Source: Ursus arctos (Eukaryota > Chordata > Mammalia > Carnivora > Ursidae). From it: a DNA stretch of 64,000 nt. The DNA lies in NCBI RefSeq assembly GCF_023065955.2, contig NW_026622786.1, positions 53,367,438-53,431,437 on the forward strand, written 5' to 3'. Both the position numbers and the translations under genes were made by a program. Shown in pieces: positions 22,690 to 34,224 of this stretch (positions are counted from its first letter, which is position 1; every line of letters starts with the position of its first letter). Below the pieces are notes generated by a model. It was not told the DNA's origin. It made no database searches and saw nothing but the letters and a program-made list of their open reading frames with translations.

Positions 22690-22970
22690 TTCATAAAGTT
22701 CTTTCACATATGTTTTCTCATTTATTTTTCACAATAACACTATTAGATAATTTGGAAAGGACTAGTGTTATCTGTACTTTAGAGATTTTTATTTACTTTT
22801 TGAATTTAGTTATAGGTGGTCTTGTTCCAGAAAAAAGTTGAGATGCTTCATCTCACAGTTGAGAGGTTTGAAGTTTGGACAGCTCTCAAATAAAGGAGTA
22901 GTAAAGGGATACTGGAACTCCCACTCAAGCATTTTGACTCCAGAGCCCATGTTTTTTCCCACTATACTTG
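22690..22970 (-). mobile_element. MIR fragment
   Basis: 'tctcatttatttttcacaat' near the start and 'gactccagagcccatgtttt' at the end fit the antisense MIR ends; the middle is diverged. Confidence 0.6.
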
Positions 22971-22979
22971 ACAGGATTC

Positions 22980-23449
22980 TGTTACAATATGACAATGAAT
23001 CAAAATACATGGATTTACTTTAAAAGCACAACATTTTTAATGGAATGGAACAGATTCCAGAAACAAATTTAAATTCTTATAAGAATTTAGCATAATTTAG
23101 CATTATTTTCATGGTCCTATATGTTCATATCTTATAAAATTACCTCAAATTATTTTAGGAAGTGGGAAAAATATAAACAAAGAATGAAAAAAAAGAATGA
23201 ATGAAGTAAAGAATATGCCAAAAGAAAATATGTGCCAAGGGAATGTTGAAATAATATAATACTTAGGGGGAGAATACTTAGACACATTTTGTTGGCATAA
23301 TCAACCATAGTATAGTACTGAAAATTAACTCAATCACCCATACTTCACACTCAATATTGCAAAAAAAATATTTCCAGGAAAGTTAAAATATTAGCTTGCT
23401 TCATAGTAGGCTCTTAAGAAATACTTACTAATTGAATAAAAATCTCAAA
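22980..23449. other. No gene seen; AT-rich unassigned
   Basis: Contains one half of a 33-bp direct repeat (23215-23247). Nothing else was recognised. Confidence 0.45.
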
Positions 23450-24610
23450 AATGACAAGTTCCTGATGGGTTCATAGGTGAATTCTAAATCCAATAATTTA
23501 TAAAAAGGATTGTATTCCATGACCAAGTGGGATTTATTCCATGTATGCAAAGCTGGTTCAATATTCAAAAATCAATGAATGTAATCCATCATATCAACAG
23601 GCTAATAAAGAAAAAACATATGATCATATCAATAGATGAAGAAAAAGCATTTGACAAAATCCAACAACCATTCATGATAAAAAAAAAAATTCTCAGTAAA
23701 TTAGGAATATAGGGGACTTTACTCAACTCGATAAAGAATATCTGAAAAAAACCTGCAGCTAACATCATACTTGTGAGAAATTTGAAGCTTTCCCATTAAG
23801 ATCAGGAATAAGGCAAGGATGTCCTTCTTCACTACTCCTTTTCAACACTGTGCTGGAAATCCTAGCTAATGCAATAAGAAAAGAAAGGAAATAAAAAATA
23901 CATTGATTGGGAAGGAAGAAATAAAACTGTCTTTGTTCACAGATAACATAATTGTCTATGTAGAAAATTCCAAAGAATCAGAAAAACCCCCCAAAAACAA
24001 AAACAAAAAAAACCCCTCCCTGGCACTATAAGCAATGATAGTAAGGCTGAAGGATGCAAGGTTAAGATACAAAAGTCAATCATGTTCTTATATATCAGTA
24101 AATGGGACAAGTAGAATTTGGAATTAAAAACACAATCTCATTTACATTAGGATCCCCAAAATGAAACACTTAGATATAAATCTAACACAATACATATGAG
24201 ACATATATAAAGAAAACTACAAAATTCTGATAAAGCATATCAAGGAGGAACGAAATAAATAGAAAGATATTCCATATTCATGGATAGAAGGTGGCTTTTT
24301 AGGGCAGCAAAACTACTCTGTAAGATACTATTATGATGAATACATGTTATTATAAATTTGTCCAAACCTATAGAATGGACAACACCAAGAGTGAATCTTA
24401 ACATAAACTGTGGACTTTGGGTGATAATGATGTGTCAGTGGAGGTTCATCAATTATAACAAATGTTCCACTCTTGCAGGGGATATTGATAAAGGGAGAGG
24501 TTATGGCTATGGAGGCAGGGGGTATATGGGAAATCCATGTGCTTTCCGTCCAGTTTTGCTGTGAACCCAAAATTACTCTGCAACAAAAAATAAAATTAAA
24601 AAATAATTTT
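23450..24610 (+). mobile_element. L1 LINE, 5'-truncated, ORF2 RT remnant plus 3' UTR
   Basis: 23450-24295 is L1 ORF2 reverse transcriptase: 'gaccaagtgggatttattcc', 'gaaaaagcatttgacaaaat', and the catalytic-box region 'ttgttcacagataacata', which reads FTDNI instead of the catalytic F/Y-x-DD, so the active site is lost. 24296-24610 is L1 3' UTR ('gggtatatgggaaatccatg', 'aaattactctgcaacaaaaa'). ORF2 is joined directly to the UTR, so an internal deletion is likely. Many stops. Confidence 0.85.
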
Positions 24611-24614
24611 AAAG

Positions 24615-25118
24615 AATTAAAAAGGAAAGGAGGCTATACATCATTCCCAAATGTGAAAGAGGGATTCATGCAGGTGATCAGAGACAAGGTGGATTTGAAT
24701 GTATGTGCATTTTAAACATTTGCACAACAAAATGTCTTTGGCTTTCAGTCTATCTCCCCCTTACTAAATTCTCTCCAACAGCAGAGGAATTGCTAAACTG
24801 ATTGGTTAGAGTCTAGGACAGGCGCTGGGCGGTGCTTACCAGTAAGTCATGTTACTGTGTACACCTGCAGTCATACATCTAATACTTGCTCCCAGCCCAC
24901 TTTCCCTCATTTTCTTTTCTATGTCTTTATGTAACAGGAGGGTTTGCCTTTGCTGGACACATCGGGTTCTTTTCTAACTTGCTGCATCCATATGCTAAGC
25001 TTTCAGTCTCATACCGCCTTCTTGTTTTAGGCACACTGTGTTGAAGCCTGGCCCTTAGTGGCCGACCTAGCTATTTCCTTCCACCACTTCCTGCTTCCAA
25101 GATTATATAAAGTATAGG
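24615..25118. other. No gene seen; unassigned
   Basis: Ordinary sequence, no confident repeat or exon. Confidence 0.45.
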
Positions 25119-25131
25119 AACTTTTCTTTTT

Positions 25132-25200
<69 letters not shown>

Positions 25201-25260
25201 TTCCTTCCTTCCTTCCTTCCTTCCTTCCTTCCTTCCTTCCTTCCTTCCTTCCTTTTATTT
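25119..25260. repeat. (CTTT)n-(CCTT)n pyrimidine microsatellite
   Basis: About 140 bp of pure pyrimidine on the plus strand: CTTT units, then CCTT units from about 25197. Confidence 0.95.
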
Positions 25261-25406
25261 TTTTTCCTTTTTGAGGAGTCATGACTTCATCTCTTCTGCC
25301 CTCTCTTTTCCCAGGTGGAAACCAAAGCTCTGCTCTGACTCAAGTTATGCAGCTGTGCAGACACTTATTCAAAAATGGATGTATGAAGGGAATAAGATGA
25401 GTTCTA

Positions 25407-25618
25407 GGGGCGCCTGGGTGGCTCAGTTGTTAAGTGTCTGCCTTCGGCTCAGGGCGTGATCCCGGCGTTCTGGGATCGAGCCCCACATCGGGCTCCTCCA
25501 CTGGGAGCCTGCTTCTTCCTCTCCCACTCCCCCTGCTTGTGTTCCCTCTCTTGCTGGCTGTCTCTCTCTCTGTCAAATAAATAAATAAATAAATAAAATC
25601 TTTAAAAAAAAAAAAAAA
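25407..25618 (+). mobile_element. CAN-SINE (SINEC), full length
   Basis: Head 'gggcgcctgggtggctcagt', middle 'cgtgatcccggcgttctggg', pure A-tail of about 17 nt. TSD 'aagatgagttcta' / 'aagacgagttcta' (25394-25406 and 25619-25631). A long A-tail suggests a young copy. Confidence 0.95.
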
Positions 25619-25734
25619 AAGACGAGTTCTATGTGTGGAGACTGCCTCCACAGCCACATCTGTTCTACCCATCCCCTCTGGCCACAGCCCTTCTCCCTGA
25701 CCAAAAGAGTGGGCACATGACTCATGCTTGAACA

Positions 25735-25890
25735 ATAATATGTGTTGGGTACTGTTCTAGGTGTTTTCACAAATTAACTCATTTAATCTTCACAAAAACC
25801 CTATGAAAGAGGTATAGAGAGATTAACTATCTTTCCCCATGTGACACAACTAATAAGTGAATGAATGTTCTGGGGTCTAAAATTGGTAGC
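25735..25890 (-). mobile_element. MIR SINE fragment
   Basis: 'aattaactcatttaatcttc', 'acaaaaaccctatgaaagag', then 'ctaataagtgaatgaatg'. Antisense MIR. Confidence 0.8.
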
Positions 25891-26074
25891 TTTGTTCTCA
25901 ATTTCTCCTGATTTCAATGACTCAAGCTGGACCATTCAGAGTTCATTCTTGGGATTTTTCTAACTTGTGCTGGGGTAGGAAATACTGTTATGTCTCCAAG
26001 ACCCTGTGATGTGAATCTAAAGCCATTTGTGTCTGCCATAGAACACAATGAAGTTAAGAATTGGAGACAAGCAG

Positions 26075-26270
26075 GGATGCCTGGGTGGCTCAATTGGATA
26101 AGTGTCTGCCTTGGGTTTAGGTCATGATCCCAAGGTCCTGGGATCAAGTCCCACATCAGGCTCCTTGCTCAGTGGGGAGATTTTCTCCCTCTGACTTCTG
26201 CTCTTCCTGCTTGTGCTCATGCTCTCTCTCTGTCTGACAAGTAAATAAATAAAACTTAAAAAAAAAAAAA
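26075..26270 (+). mobile_element. CAN-SINE (SINEC), full length
   Basis: Head 'ggatgcctgggtggctcaat'. The 19-bp TSD (starts 'aagaattggag') is perfect at 26056-26074 and 26271-26289, although the body is somewhat diverged. Confidence 0.95.
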
Positions 26271-26289
26271 AAGAATTGGAGACAAGCAG

Positions 26290-28005
26290 AATTGCTTGAT
26301 AGGTCCCTAGAAACGTCAAGAACAGCTTCTAGTTATCTTCAGCTTTTTTTAGTTTCATTAGTACATGAAACGCATCAATTCACTTTTCTGCTTATGCTTT
26401 TCCAAGCTGTGTTTCTGTCATTTGCAACCTAAATGGTTTTGACTATGAGAGAAATTGGAAACCTGATTCACCAGGTTCATGTGACAAAGTAAGCAAGGTC
26501 ATTAAAATGGGAATAAGGTAGGCTTAATAGTCCCTGTTAGAGAAATTGCTAACAGAAGATCTCAGGTAATGTTAATTAGTCATAGGTTCACAGAAACAAA
26601 TTTAACAGAAGGCCTACTAAAGTTTTGATCTGTATAACCCCAAACACACAAGCTCTGGTAAACAGAGGCTTAATGTAAGCCATTGTACTATAGAGTCACA
26701 TCCTCCCATCCATTCCCAGATCCAAATAAGCTTCCAGACCCTCAGAATTTCTAGGACCTTACTAAAACCTCCTCTGTGCCTGCTATGAATCCCTTTCCTC
26801 AAAATGATATGTAGCCTATGTGACTATGCATTTAGGAGAGAGAAATACCCACATTTGGAATTGAGGGGTAGAATACTATTGGATTTGGGCTCCAAACGCT
26901 CACTACTTTGTGGCTACCTACAAATACCACCATGGGTATTATGAGATCAGATGGTCTGAAGCTGAGTTCTAATCAGAGTTCACCTCATAGATGGTCCAGT
27001 GCAACTTGAATCCATTTATAAGGTAATTTCCCTAGTCCCTGATCTTGAATGAATATCCCTGGCTATTGAACCCTACATTGGATCCTTGACCTATGAAATA
27101 GCAATCATGAGAGGAAAAGCCAAGTAGAAATGTTAGAGATTATCCTCCATAACAAAGTAAAAAATCAAAGTGATATGAATCTCTTGGAGAGTTGCAAAGG
27201 GTAGTGACACATTAAAAGACAAAAATTAGCCCTTTGTCACTGGGCTAAAAGTTGATTACATGTTTTTGGCTTCTCTAAAATCATTCACTCATTTTATTTT
27301 TTTACTTAGATCCTGAATTTTGAAGCCACGTTAATTTCTCTTCACTTGTTTTTGATATTGTTTTAGTGTGTTACTTATGTTTGGTATTTGTTTATGAGCT
27401 AATGGTTTTAAGATTTCTCTTTTTTTAAACTATATTTAAAAAGCTGAACATGCACAATAAAAGTCTTCTTACTCCAACACATAAACAGAAGCTACCCAAG
27501 AGAAAATGTTAGGGAAAATAATTGTCTTGAATATTTAATGACATGAGTCAATAGGGACAATGACAGCTGGCTCACAGGGCTTAAGCAGCACACATTTCTT
27601 ACCTTCTGAGTTGTATATCAGTGAACCTTTGCCTGCTAGTCGGTTTCATCTTGAGGACTGTTTAGAGATAAAGTTTTGAGATAAGTGCTTAATATAGAAT
27701 GTGAAGGGAAGAAAATCCTGTCAAATATTTCAGGTTTTGGGAAATCTTACTTATTTAGTTAGTCTATTCATCCAGGTAAGAAATCTATGTTTTAAAACTG
27801 TCATTTTAAAAAATGATTTTGTGGATTTTATAAAATTCTAACCAAAATCTTAATTTTACTTTTAAGAACTTATCCAAATAATTCTAGAAATTGTCTATAA
27901 AATGGAAGAGATATAAATAACAAGGCAGTTATTGAAAAACATGACTGTTTAGTGGAACATTACCCACTACCAGTTACAGTGAAATAATTAAAGTGGTATA
28001 GTATT
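26290..28005. other. 1.7 kb with no recognised gene
   Basis: 26850-27230 may be a decayed retroelement interior, but I cannot assign it. No coding frame above 65 codons. 27400-28000 is AT-rich. Confidence 0.4.
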
Positions 28006-28753
28006 AATTCAGAAACAAATAAAGAGACAGAAAAATGTGCTCCACAAAACAGAAAGGACAAAACCTCAGAAAAGGAACTAAATGAAACTGAGATAAGCAA
28101 TATGCCTGATAGAGTTTAAAGTAATGATCATAAGATGCTCACTGGACTGGAGAGAAGAGTAGAAGAACTCAGTGAAAACTTCAACAAAGAGGTAGAAAGT
28201 ATTTTAAAAAGAACCAATCAGAGTTGAAGAATACAATAACTGAAATCAAAAATACACTAGAGGGAATCAACAATAGATTAATGGATGCAGAAGAATGGAT
28301 CAGTGATCTGGAAGACAGGGTAATGGAAAGCACCCAGGCTGAACAGCAAAAAGAAAAAAAAGTTTAAAAAAAAATGAAGATAGGTTAAGAATCTCTTGGA
28401 CAACGTCAAGTAAAGAGAGAGAAAGGGACAGATAATTTATTTGAAGAAATAGTAGCTAAAAACTTCCCTAACCTGGGGAAGGAAATAGGCATCCAGGTTT
28501 AGGAAGCAAAAAGAGTTCCAAACAAGATGAAACCAAGGAAGTTCATACCACCACACATAATAATTAGAATGTTAAAATTTAAAAATAAAATAAATGGTTA
28601 CTTTTCTTTATCTTTTCATCTTTCTTTTCTCTTGCTGCAAAACAGAAACAAAAAGTTATATACAAGGGAAAAACCCACAAGTTTAGCAGCTGATTTTTCA
28701 GCAGAAACTTTGTAACCCAGAAGAGAGTGACATAATATATCCCAAGCTGAAAG

Positions 28754-28784
28754 TAAACAAAACAAAACAAAACAAAACAAAACC
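28754..28784. repeat. (AAAAC)n short tandem repeat
   Basis: Five AAAAC units inside the L1. Confidence 0.9.
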
Positions 28785-30826
28785 CAAACACCTACAACCA
28801 AGAATACTCTATCTGGCTAGGTTATCATTCAGAATCAAAGGAGAGAAAAAGAATTTCCTGCACAAACAAAAGTCAAAGGAGTTCATCACCGCTAAACTGG
28901 TCTTACAAGAAATGCTAACGTTACTTTTTTAGGTGGAAAAGAAAGTGAAATGAAAATGAAAGCAAATGAAAATGAAAACTCAATGGTCCAAAATTTTGGG
29001 ACACATCAAAAGCAGGACTAAGAGGGAAATTTATAACGTCAAGAAACAAGAAAAATCTCCAATAAACAGTCTAACCTTATAACTAAAGGAACTGGAAAAA
29101 GAAAAACACACAAAGCCAAAGGTTAATAGAAGGAAGGAAATAATAAAAATCAGAGCAGAAATAAATGAAATAGAGACCAAAAAAAAAAAAAACAATAGAA
29201 AAGATCAATGAAACCAAGAGCTGGTTCTGTGAAAAGATAAACAAAACTGATAAACCTTTAGCCAGAGTGATCAAGAAAAAAAGAGAGAGGACACAAATAA
29301 GTAAAATCAGAAGTGAAAGAGGCTAGGTAACAACCAACATCTCAGAAATACAAAGGATTATAAGAGAACACTATGAAAAATTATATGCCAACAAATTGGA
29401 TAACACAGAAGAAATGGATAAGTTCCTGGAAACAAACAATCTTCCAAAACTGAATTGGGAAGAAATAAAAAATCTGAAAAGATCCATTAATAGTAACAAA
29501 ATTGAATCAGTAATCAAAACTCTCCCAACAAAAGCCCAGGATTAAATGGATTCACAGGTGAATTCTACCAAACATTTAAAGAAGAGTTAATACTTATTCT
29601 CCTCGAACTATTCCAAAAAAAATAGAAGAAGAAGGAAAGCTTCCAAATATGTTCTAAGAGGCCAGCATTACCCTGATACTAAAATCAGACAAAGACACCA
29701 CAAAAAAGAAAACTATAGGCCAATTACCCTGATGAACATAGATGCAAAAACCCTCAACAATACATTAGTGAACCAAAACCAACAATACATTGAAATAGTT
29801 ATTCACCACGATTGAGTAGGATTTATTCCTGTGACGCAAGGGTAGTTCAATATTTGCAAATCAATCAATGTGATATATCACATCAACAAGAGAAAGGATA
29901 AAAAGCATATGATCACCTCATAGATACAGAAAAAGCATTTGACAAAATCCAATATCTGTTCATGATAAAAACCCTCAACAAAGTGGGTTGGGAGGGAACA
30001 TATCTCAATGTAATAAAGGCCATATATGAAAAATCCACAGCTAACCTTATACTCAATGGTAAAAAAAAAACAGAGCTTTTCCACTAAGATAAGGAATAAG
30101 ACAAGATGTCCACTCTTACTACTTCTATTCAACACAGTACTGGAAGTCCTCGCCACAGCAATCAGATAAGAAAAAGAAATAAAATGTATCTAAATTGGTA
30201 AGGAAGAAATTGAACTATCACTATTTGTAGATGACATGATACTATATATAGAAACCCATAAAGAAAACCCACCAAAAAAACTATTTGAACTAATAGATGA
30301 ATTCAGTAAAGTGGCAGGATAAAAAATTAGTACATAGAAAACTGTTGCCTTTCTATATACTAATAATGAAGTAGCAGAAAGAGAAATTAAGAGAACAATT
30401 TCATTTACAATTGCAACAACAACAAAAGAAATAGAATAACTAGGAATAAACTTAACCAAGGAGGTGAAAGACGTGTTACTCTGAAAACTATCAAACATTG
30501 ATGAAAGAAATTGAAGATGATACAAATAAATGATAAAATGTTCCATGTTCATGGATTGGAAGAATTGATATTGTTAAAATGTCCACACTACCCAAAGCAA
30601 TCAACAGATTCAATGAAATCCCAATCCAAATACCACCAGCATTTTTTCACAGAACTAAAATAAATAATCCTAAAACTCGTATGGAACCACAAAAGACCCT
30701 TAATAGCCAAAGAAATCTTGAGAAAGAAGAACAAAGCTAGAGCTATGACAATCCCAAATTTCAAGATATACTGCACAGCTATAGTAATCAAAACAGTATG
30801 ACATTGGCACAAAAATAGATACATAG

Positions 30827-31185
30827 AGGAGCCTGGCTGGTTCAGTCAGAAGAGCATGAAACTCTTTTTTTTTTTTTTTTAAAGATTTTATTTTTATTTA
30901 TTCGACAGGATAGAGACAGCCAGCGAGAGAGGGAACACAAGCAGGAGGAGTGGGAGAGGAAGAAGCAGGCTCATAGCAGAGGAGCCTGATGTGGGGCTCG
31001 ATCCCAGGACCCCGGGATCACGCCCTGAGCCGAAGGCAGACGCTTAACCACTGTGCCACCCAGGCGCCCCTGAGCATGCAACTCTTGATCTCAGGATTAT
31101 GAATTCAAGCCTCATGTTGGATGTAGAGCTTACTTTACAAAAGGAAGGAAGGAAGGAAGGAAGGAAGGAAGGAAGGAAGGAAGGA

Positions 31186-31225
<40 letters not shown>

Positions 31226-31276
31226 GAGGGAGGAAGGGAGGGGGAGGGAGGGATGGAGAGAGAGAGAGAGGGAAAG

Positions 31277-31319
<43 letters not shown>

Positions 31320-31374
31320 GAAAGAAAGTAAAAGAAAAAGAAAAAAGGAAGAAGAAAGGAAGGAAAGAAAAGAA

Positions 31375-31422
<48 letters not shown>

Positions 31423-31428
31423 AGAAAG
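30827..31428 (+). mobile_element. Short b-type CAN-SINE with an inner SINE and an expanded tail
   Basis: 'ggagcctggctggttcagtc' and, beyond the inner SINE, 'ttgatctcaggattatgaat' then 'tcaagcctcatgttggatgt'. Outer TSD 'aaaatagatacatag' (30812-30826) versus 'aaaagtatatacatag' (31429-31444). Its A-tail is now the purine microsatellite at 31139-31434. Confidence 0.88.
30865..31071 (-). mobile_element. CAN-SINE (SINEC) inside another SINE
   Basis: Antisense bear-type SINEC: 'gagacagccagcgagagagg', 'accactgtgccacccaggcg'. TSD 'gagcatgaaactc' (30852-30864) / 'gagcatgcaactc' (31072-31084). Confidence 0.95.
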
Positions 31429-31434
31429 AAAAGT
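31139..31434. repeat. (GGAA)n/(GAAA)n purine microsatellite
   Basis: Nearly 300 bp of almost pure purine on the plus strand: GGAA units, GAAA units, a G-rich patch ('gggagggggagggaggga' region) and GAAA again. The long open frames here are Lys/Glu/Arg or Phe/Ser/Leu repeats and are not genes. Confidence 0.95.
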
Positions 31435-31805
31435 ATATACATAGATCAATAGAACAGAATAGAGAGCCCAGAAATAAACCAACACTAATATGGTCAATTA
31501 ATATATGACAAAGGAGGTAAGAATATAAAATGGGGGAAAGATAGGCTTTTCAATAATGGTGCTGGGAAAACTGGACAGCTATATGCAAAAGAATGAAACT
31601 CAACCATATTTTTATGCCATACACAAAAAATAAACTCAAATGGCTTAAAGATCTAAATGTAATACCTGAAACCTCAAAACTCCTGGATGAAAACACAGGT
31701 AGTAATTTCTCTGACATCAGCCTTAGCAATATTTCTCTAGATATGTCTCCTTAGGCAAGGGAAACAAAGATAAACTATTGGGACCATACCAAAATAAAAA
31801 TCTCT

Positions 31806-32000
31806 CTCTCTCTTTTTAAGATTTTTATTTATTTATTTGACAGAGAGGCAGTGAGAGAGGAAACACAAGCAGGGGGAGTGGGAGAGGGAGAAGCGGGCTC
31901 CCCGTCAAGCAGGGAGCCCGATGCGGGGCTTGATCCCAGAACACTGGGATCATGACCTGAGCTGAAGGCAGACGCTTAACGACTGAGCCACCCAGGCTCC
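31806..32000 (-). mobile_element. CAN-SINE (SINEC)
   Basis: Antisense SINEC in the L1. The 17-bp TSD 'ccaaaataaaaatctct' is perfect (31789-31805 and 32001-32017). Confidence 0.95.
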
Positions 32001-32644
32001 CCAAAATAAAAATCTCTTGTATAATGAAGGAAACTATTAATAAAACAAAAAAGGCAACTGCTGAATGGGAGAAGATATTAACAAATTATGTATTTGATAA
32101 GTGGTTAATATCCAAAATATCTGAAGAATGTATACAATTTAATACAAAAAAATCCCCACCAAATAATCTGATTAAAAGATAGAGGATCTGAATAGACGTC
32201 TTTTCCAAAGACAACATACAAGTGACCAACAGACACATGAAAAAAAAGCTCAATATCACTAATCATCAGGGAAATGCAAATTGAAACCACAATGAGATAT
32301 GACTTCATACATGTCAGAATGGCTAGAATCAGATAGACAAGAAATAATAAGTGTGTGTGAGAATGTGGAGAAAAGAAAACCTGTGCACTGTTCGTGGGAA
32401 TGCAAATTAGTGCAGCCACTGTGGAAAACAGTATGAAGGCTCCTCAAAAGATTAAAAATAGAAATACCATATGATCTAGTAATTCCACTTCTGGGTATTT
32501 AACCAAAGAAAACAAAAACACTAAATTGAGAAGATATATGCATCTCTATGTTTATTGCAGTATTATTTATAATAGCCAAGATATGGAAGGAACCCAAGTG
32601 TACATTGATAGATGAACAGAGAAAGATGTAGTGTGTGTATGTAT

Positions 32645-32647
<3 letters not shown>

Positions 32648-32686
<39 letters not shown>
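32648..32686. repeat. (CA)n microsatellite
   Basis: About 19 CA units inside the L1 3' region. Confidence 0.95.
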
Positions 32687-32688
<2 letters not shown>

Positions 32689-33179
32689 TGGGATATTACT
32701 CAGCCATAAAAAGGATGAGATCTTGCCATTTGCCACAACATGGATGAACCTAGAGTTTATTACACTAAGTGAAATAAGTCAGACAAAGAAATACAAATAC
32801 TATACAATTTCACTTATATGTGGAATCTAAAAAGAAAATAAATTAATAAACAAACAAATAAAAAGCAGGCGCAGACTTAAATACAGAGAACAAATGTGTG
32901 GTTACCAGAGGGGACATAGGTAAGGGATGAGCAAAATGCATGAAGGGGAGTGGGAGATACAGGTTTTCAGTTATGGAATGAATAAGTTATAGGGATAAAA
33001 GGTACAGCATAGGGAAAATAGTTAATGGTGTTGTAATAGTGTTCAATGGTGACAAATCATAGTTGTGATGAACATAGCATAATGTATAGAGTTGTTGAAT
33101 CACTATGTTGTACATTTGAAACTAATGTAACATTGGGTGTCAACTATACTTAAATTAAAAAAAAAATAGAAAGTCAATT

Positions 33180-33740
33180 AAATAGAATAAAAAACCCAAG
33201 AAGCTGAAACTGGAATGTATCAAAAGTTAATACATAAAGAAAAATAGGAAGTAGAGTGTTATAGAAATTGGCTACTCTGCAAAAAAACCCTACCATTCTT
33301 ACCTCATGCTATTTATCAAAATAAATTAAAGTTATATTACATTTAACTATCTTAAACAAACACAAGATTATTTTAATGTATAGTGTTTTAGTCTCAGAAA
33401 AAAATTGAATATACTGAACTAAAAAACAATGGAGAATTAAAAAACAAATTGAAAAAACAAAATGATGCTTATTTTATAAATCAAAAGCAATCATAAATAT
33501 AATTTAAAAACTAAAAACAAACTGGGGAATGCAGTTTCTAAAAACATGGCAGCTAAAAGATCAGTGTCCATAGATTTACAGAACTAATGGATGGTGATTG
33601 AAAAAAATGCGTGAAGTCCCAATTAAAAGATGGGACCAAAACATCAACAGTCAGTTCACAGACATATATACATACACGCAAAAAAATAAAAAAGACAAAT
33701 GCTTAACAGTATATAAAAATATTTAATGTTATGAATTATG
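33180..33740 (+). mobile_element. Older L1 fragment
   Basis: 'gggaccaaaacatcaacagt' then 'cagttcacagacatatatac' and 'aaatgcttaacagtatataa' fit an old L1 3' region. AT-rich and decayed. Confidence 0.5.
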
Positions 33741-33744
33741 GCAG

Positions 33745-34080
33745 AGATGGCTAACAGACCATCAGAATTTATGCTCCTTTTCCACAGCAGCTTTTTAGTT
33801 AGGAATTACATTTCTTAGCCACCCTTGCAGGACCATATGCAGGACCATATGACTGGTCTTTGTCAATGGAATGTTAGTGAAAAGTGTTGTGTGTCCCTTT
33901 TAGAGGAAGGCTTTTAAGTATTGGATTGAGGCTTTTTCACATTCTCTATTCCTCTTCCACCTTCTGGATTTTGACTTAGCTGAAATTATGTGGCATTTTC
34001 AGCTCTATAATGTAAGGTGGTTTCTTTTCTCCCACAAAATTCATAAAATAGGGAGTCCTCTAAACAGAGGAGGGTTCAGA
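33745..34080 (+). mobile_element. Ancient LTR-like repeat (probably MaLR)
   Basis: 'gaccatatgactggtctttg' then TCAATGGAATG matches the core of the 8228-8970 copy. Includes a 12-bp tandem duplication 'gcaggaccatat' at about 33827. Confidence 0.4.
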
Positions 34081-34224
34081 AAGTGGGTATAAAACAAGTA
34101 ATGCTACTAGGTGAGTATTAAGTTTTAAGTGAGCATTAAGACTATACTCTGAAAAGCAAGGAAGAAGACATGGGATATTGGAAGCTGTGAATCCATTTTA
34201 GATAGAATTATGTTTCTGTATGCA

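Larger units (their letters stand above)
28010..33167 (+). mobile_element. L1 LINE, long but defective, with SINE insertions
   Basis: ORF1-like sequence at about 28080-28560 ('gagaagagtagaagaactca', 'gatctggaagacagggtaat'), then 28660-28950 ('gcagctgatttttcagcaga'). ORF2 begins mid-gene at about 28960, so the endonuclease part is missing. RT follows (29500-30250, with 'ctatttgtagatgacatgat' reading LFVDDM, an intact F-x-DD box in a stop-ridden frame), the ORF2 C-terminal part (31440-32130), and a 3' part to a poly-A at 33158-33167 ('gaaactaatgtaacattggg'). Broken by insertions at 30827-31428 and 31806-32000. Not able to move. Confidence 0.88.

Noticed and set aside
26850..27230. Possible retroviral interior sequence
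   Set aside because: Only a vague resemblance from memory; no LTR pair, motif or open frame to support it.
30190..30250. Reverse transcriptase with an intact F-V-D-D box, possible active L1
   Set aside because: The surrounding ORF2 has many stops, lacks the endonuclease part and is broken by SINEs, so it cannot be active.
31044..31497. Open frames of 117-132 codons on both strands
   Set aside because: They are translations of the purine microsatellite (Lys/Glu/Arg or Phe/Ser/Leu repeats) and neighbouring SINE, not proteins.
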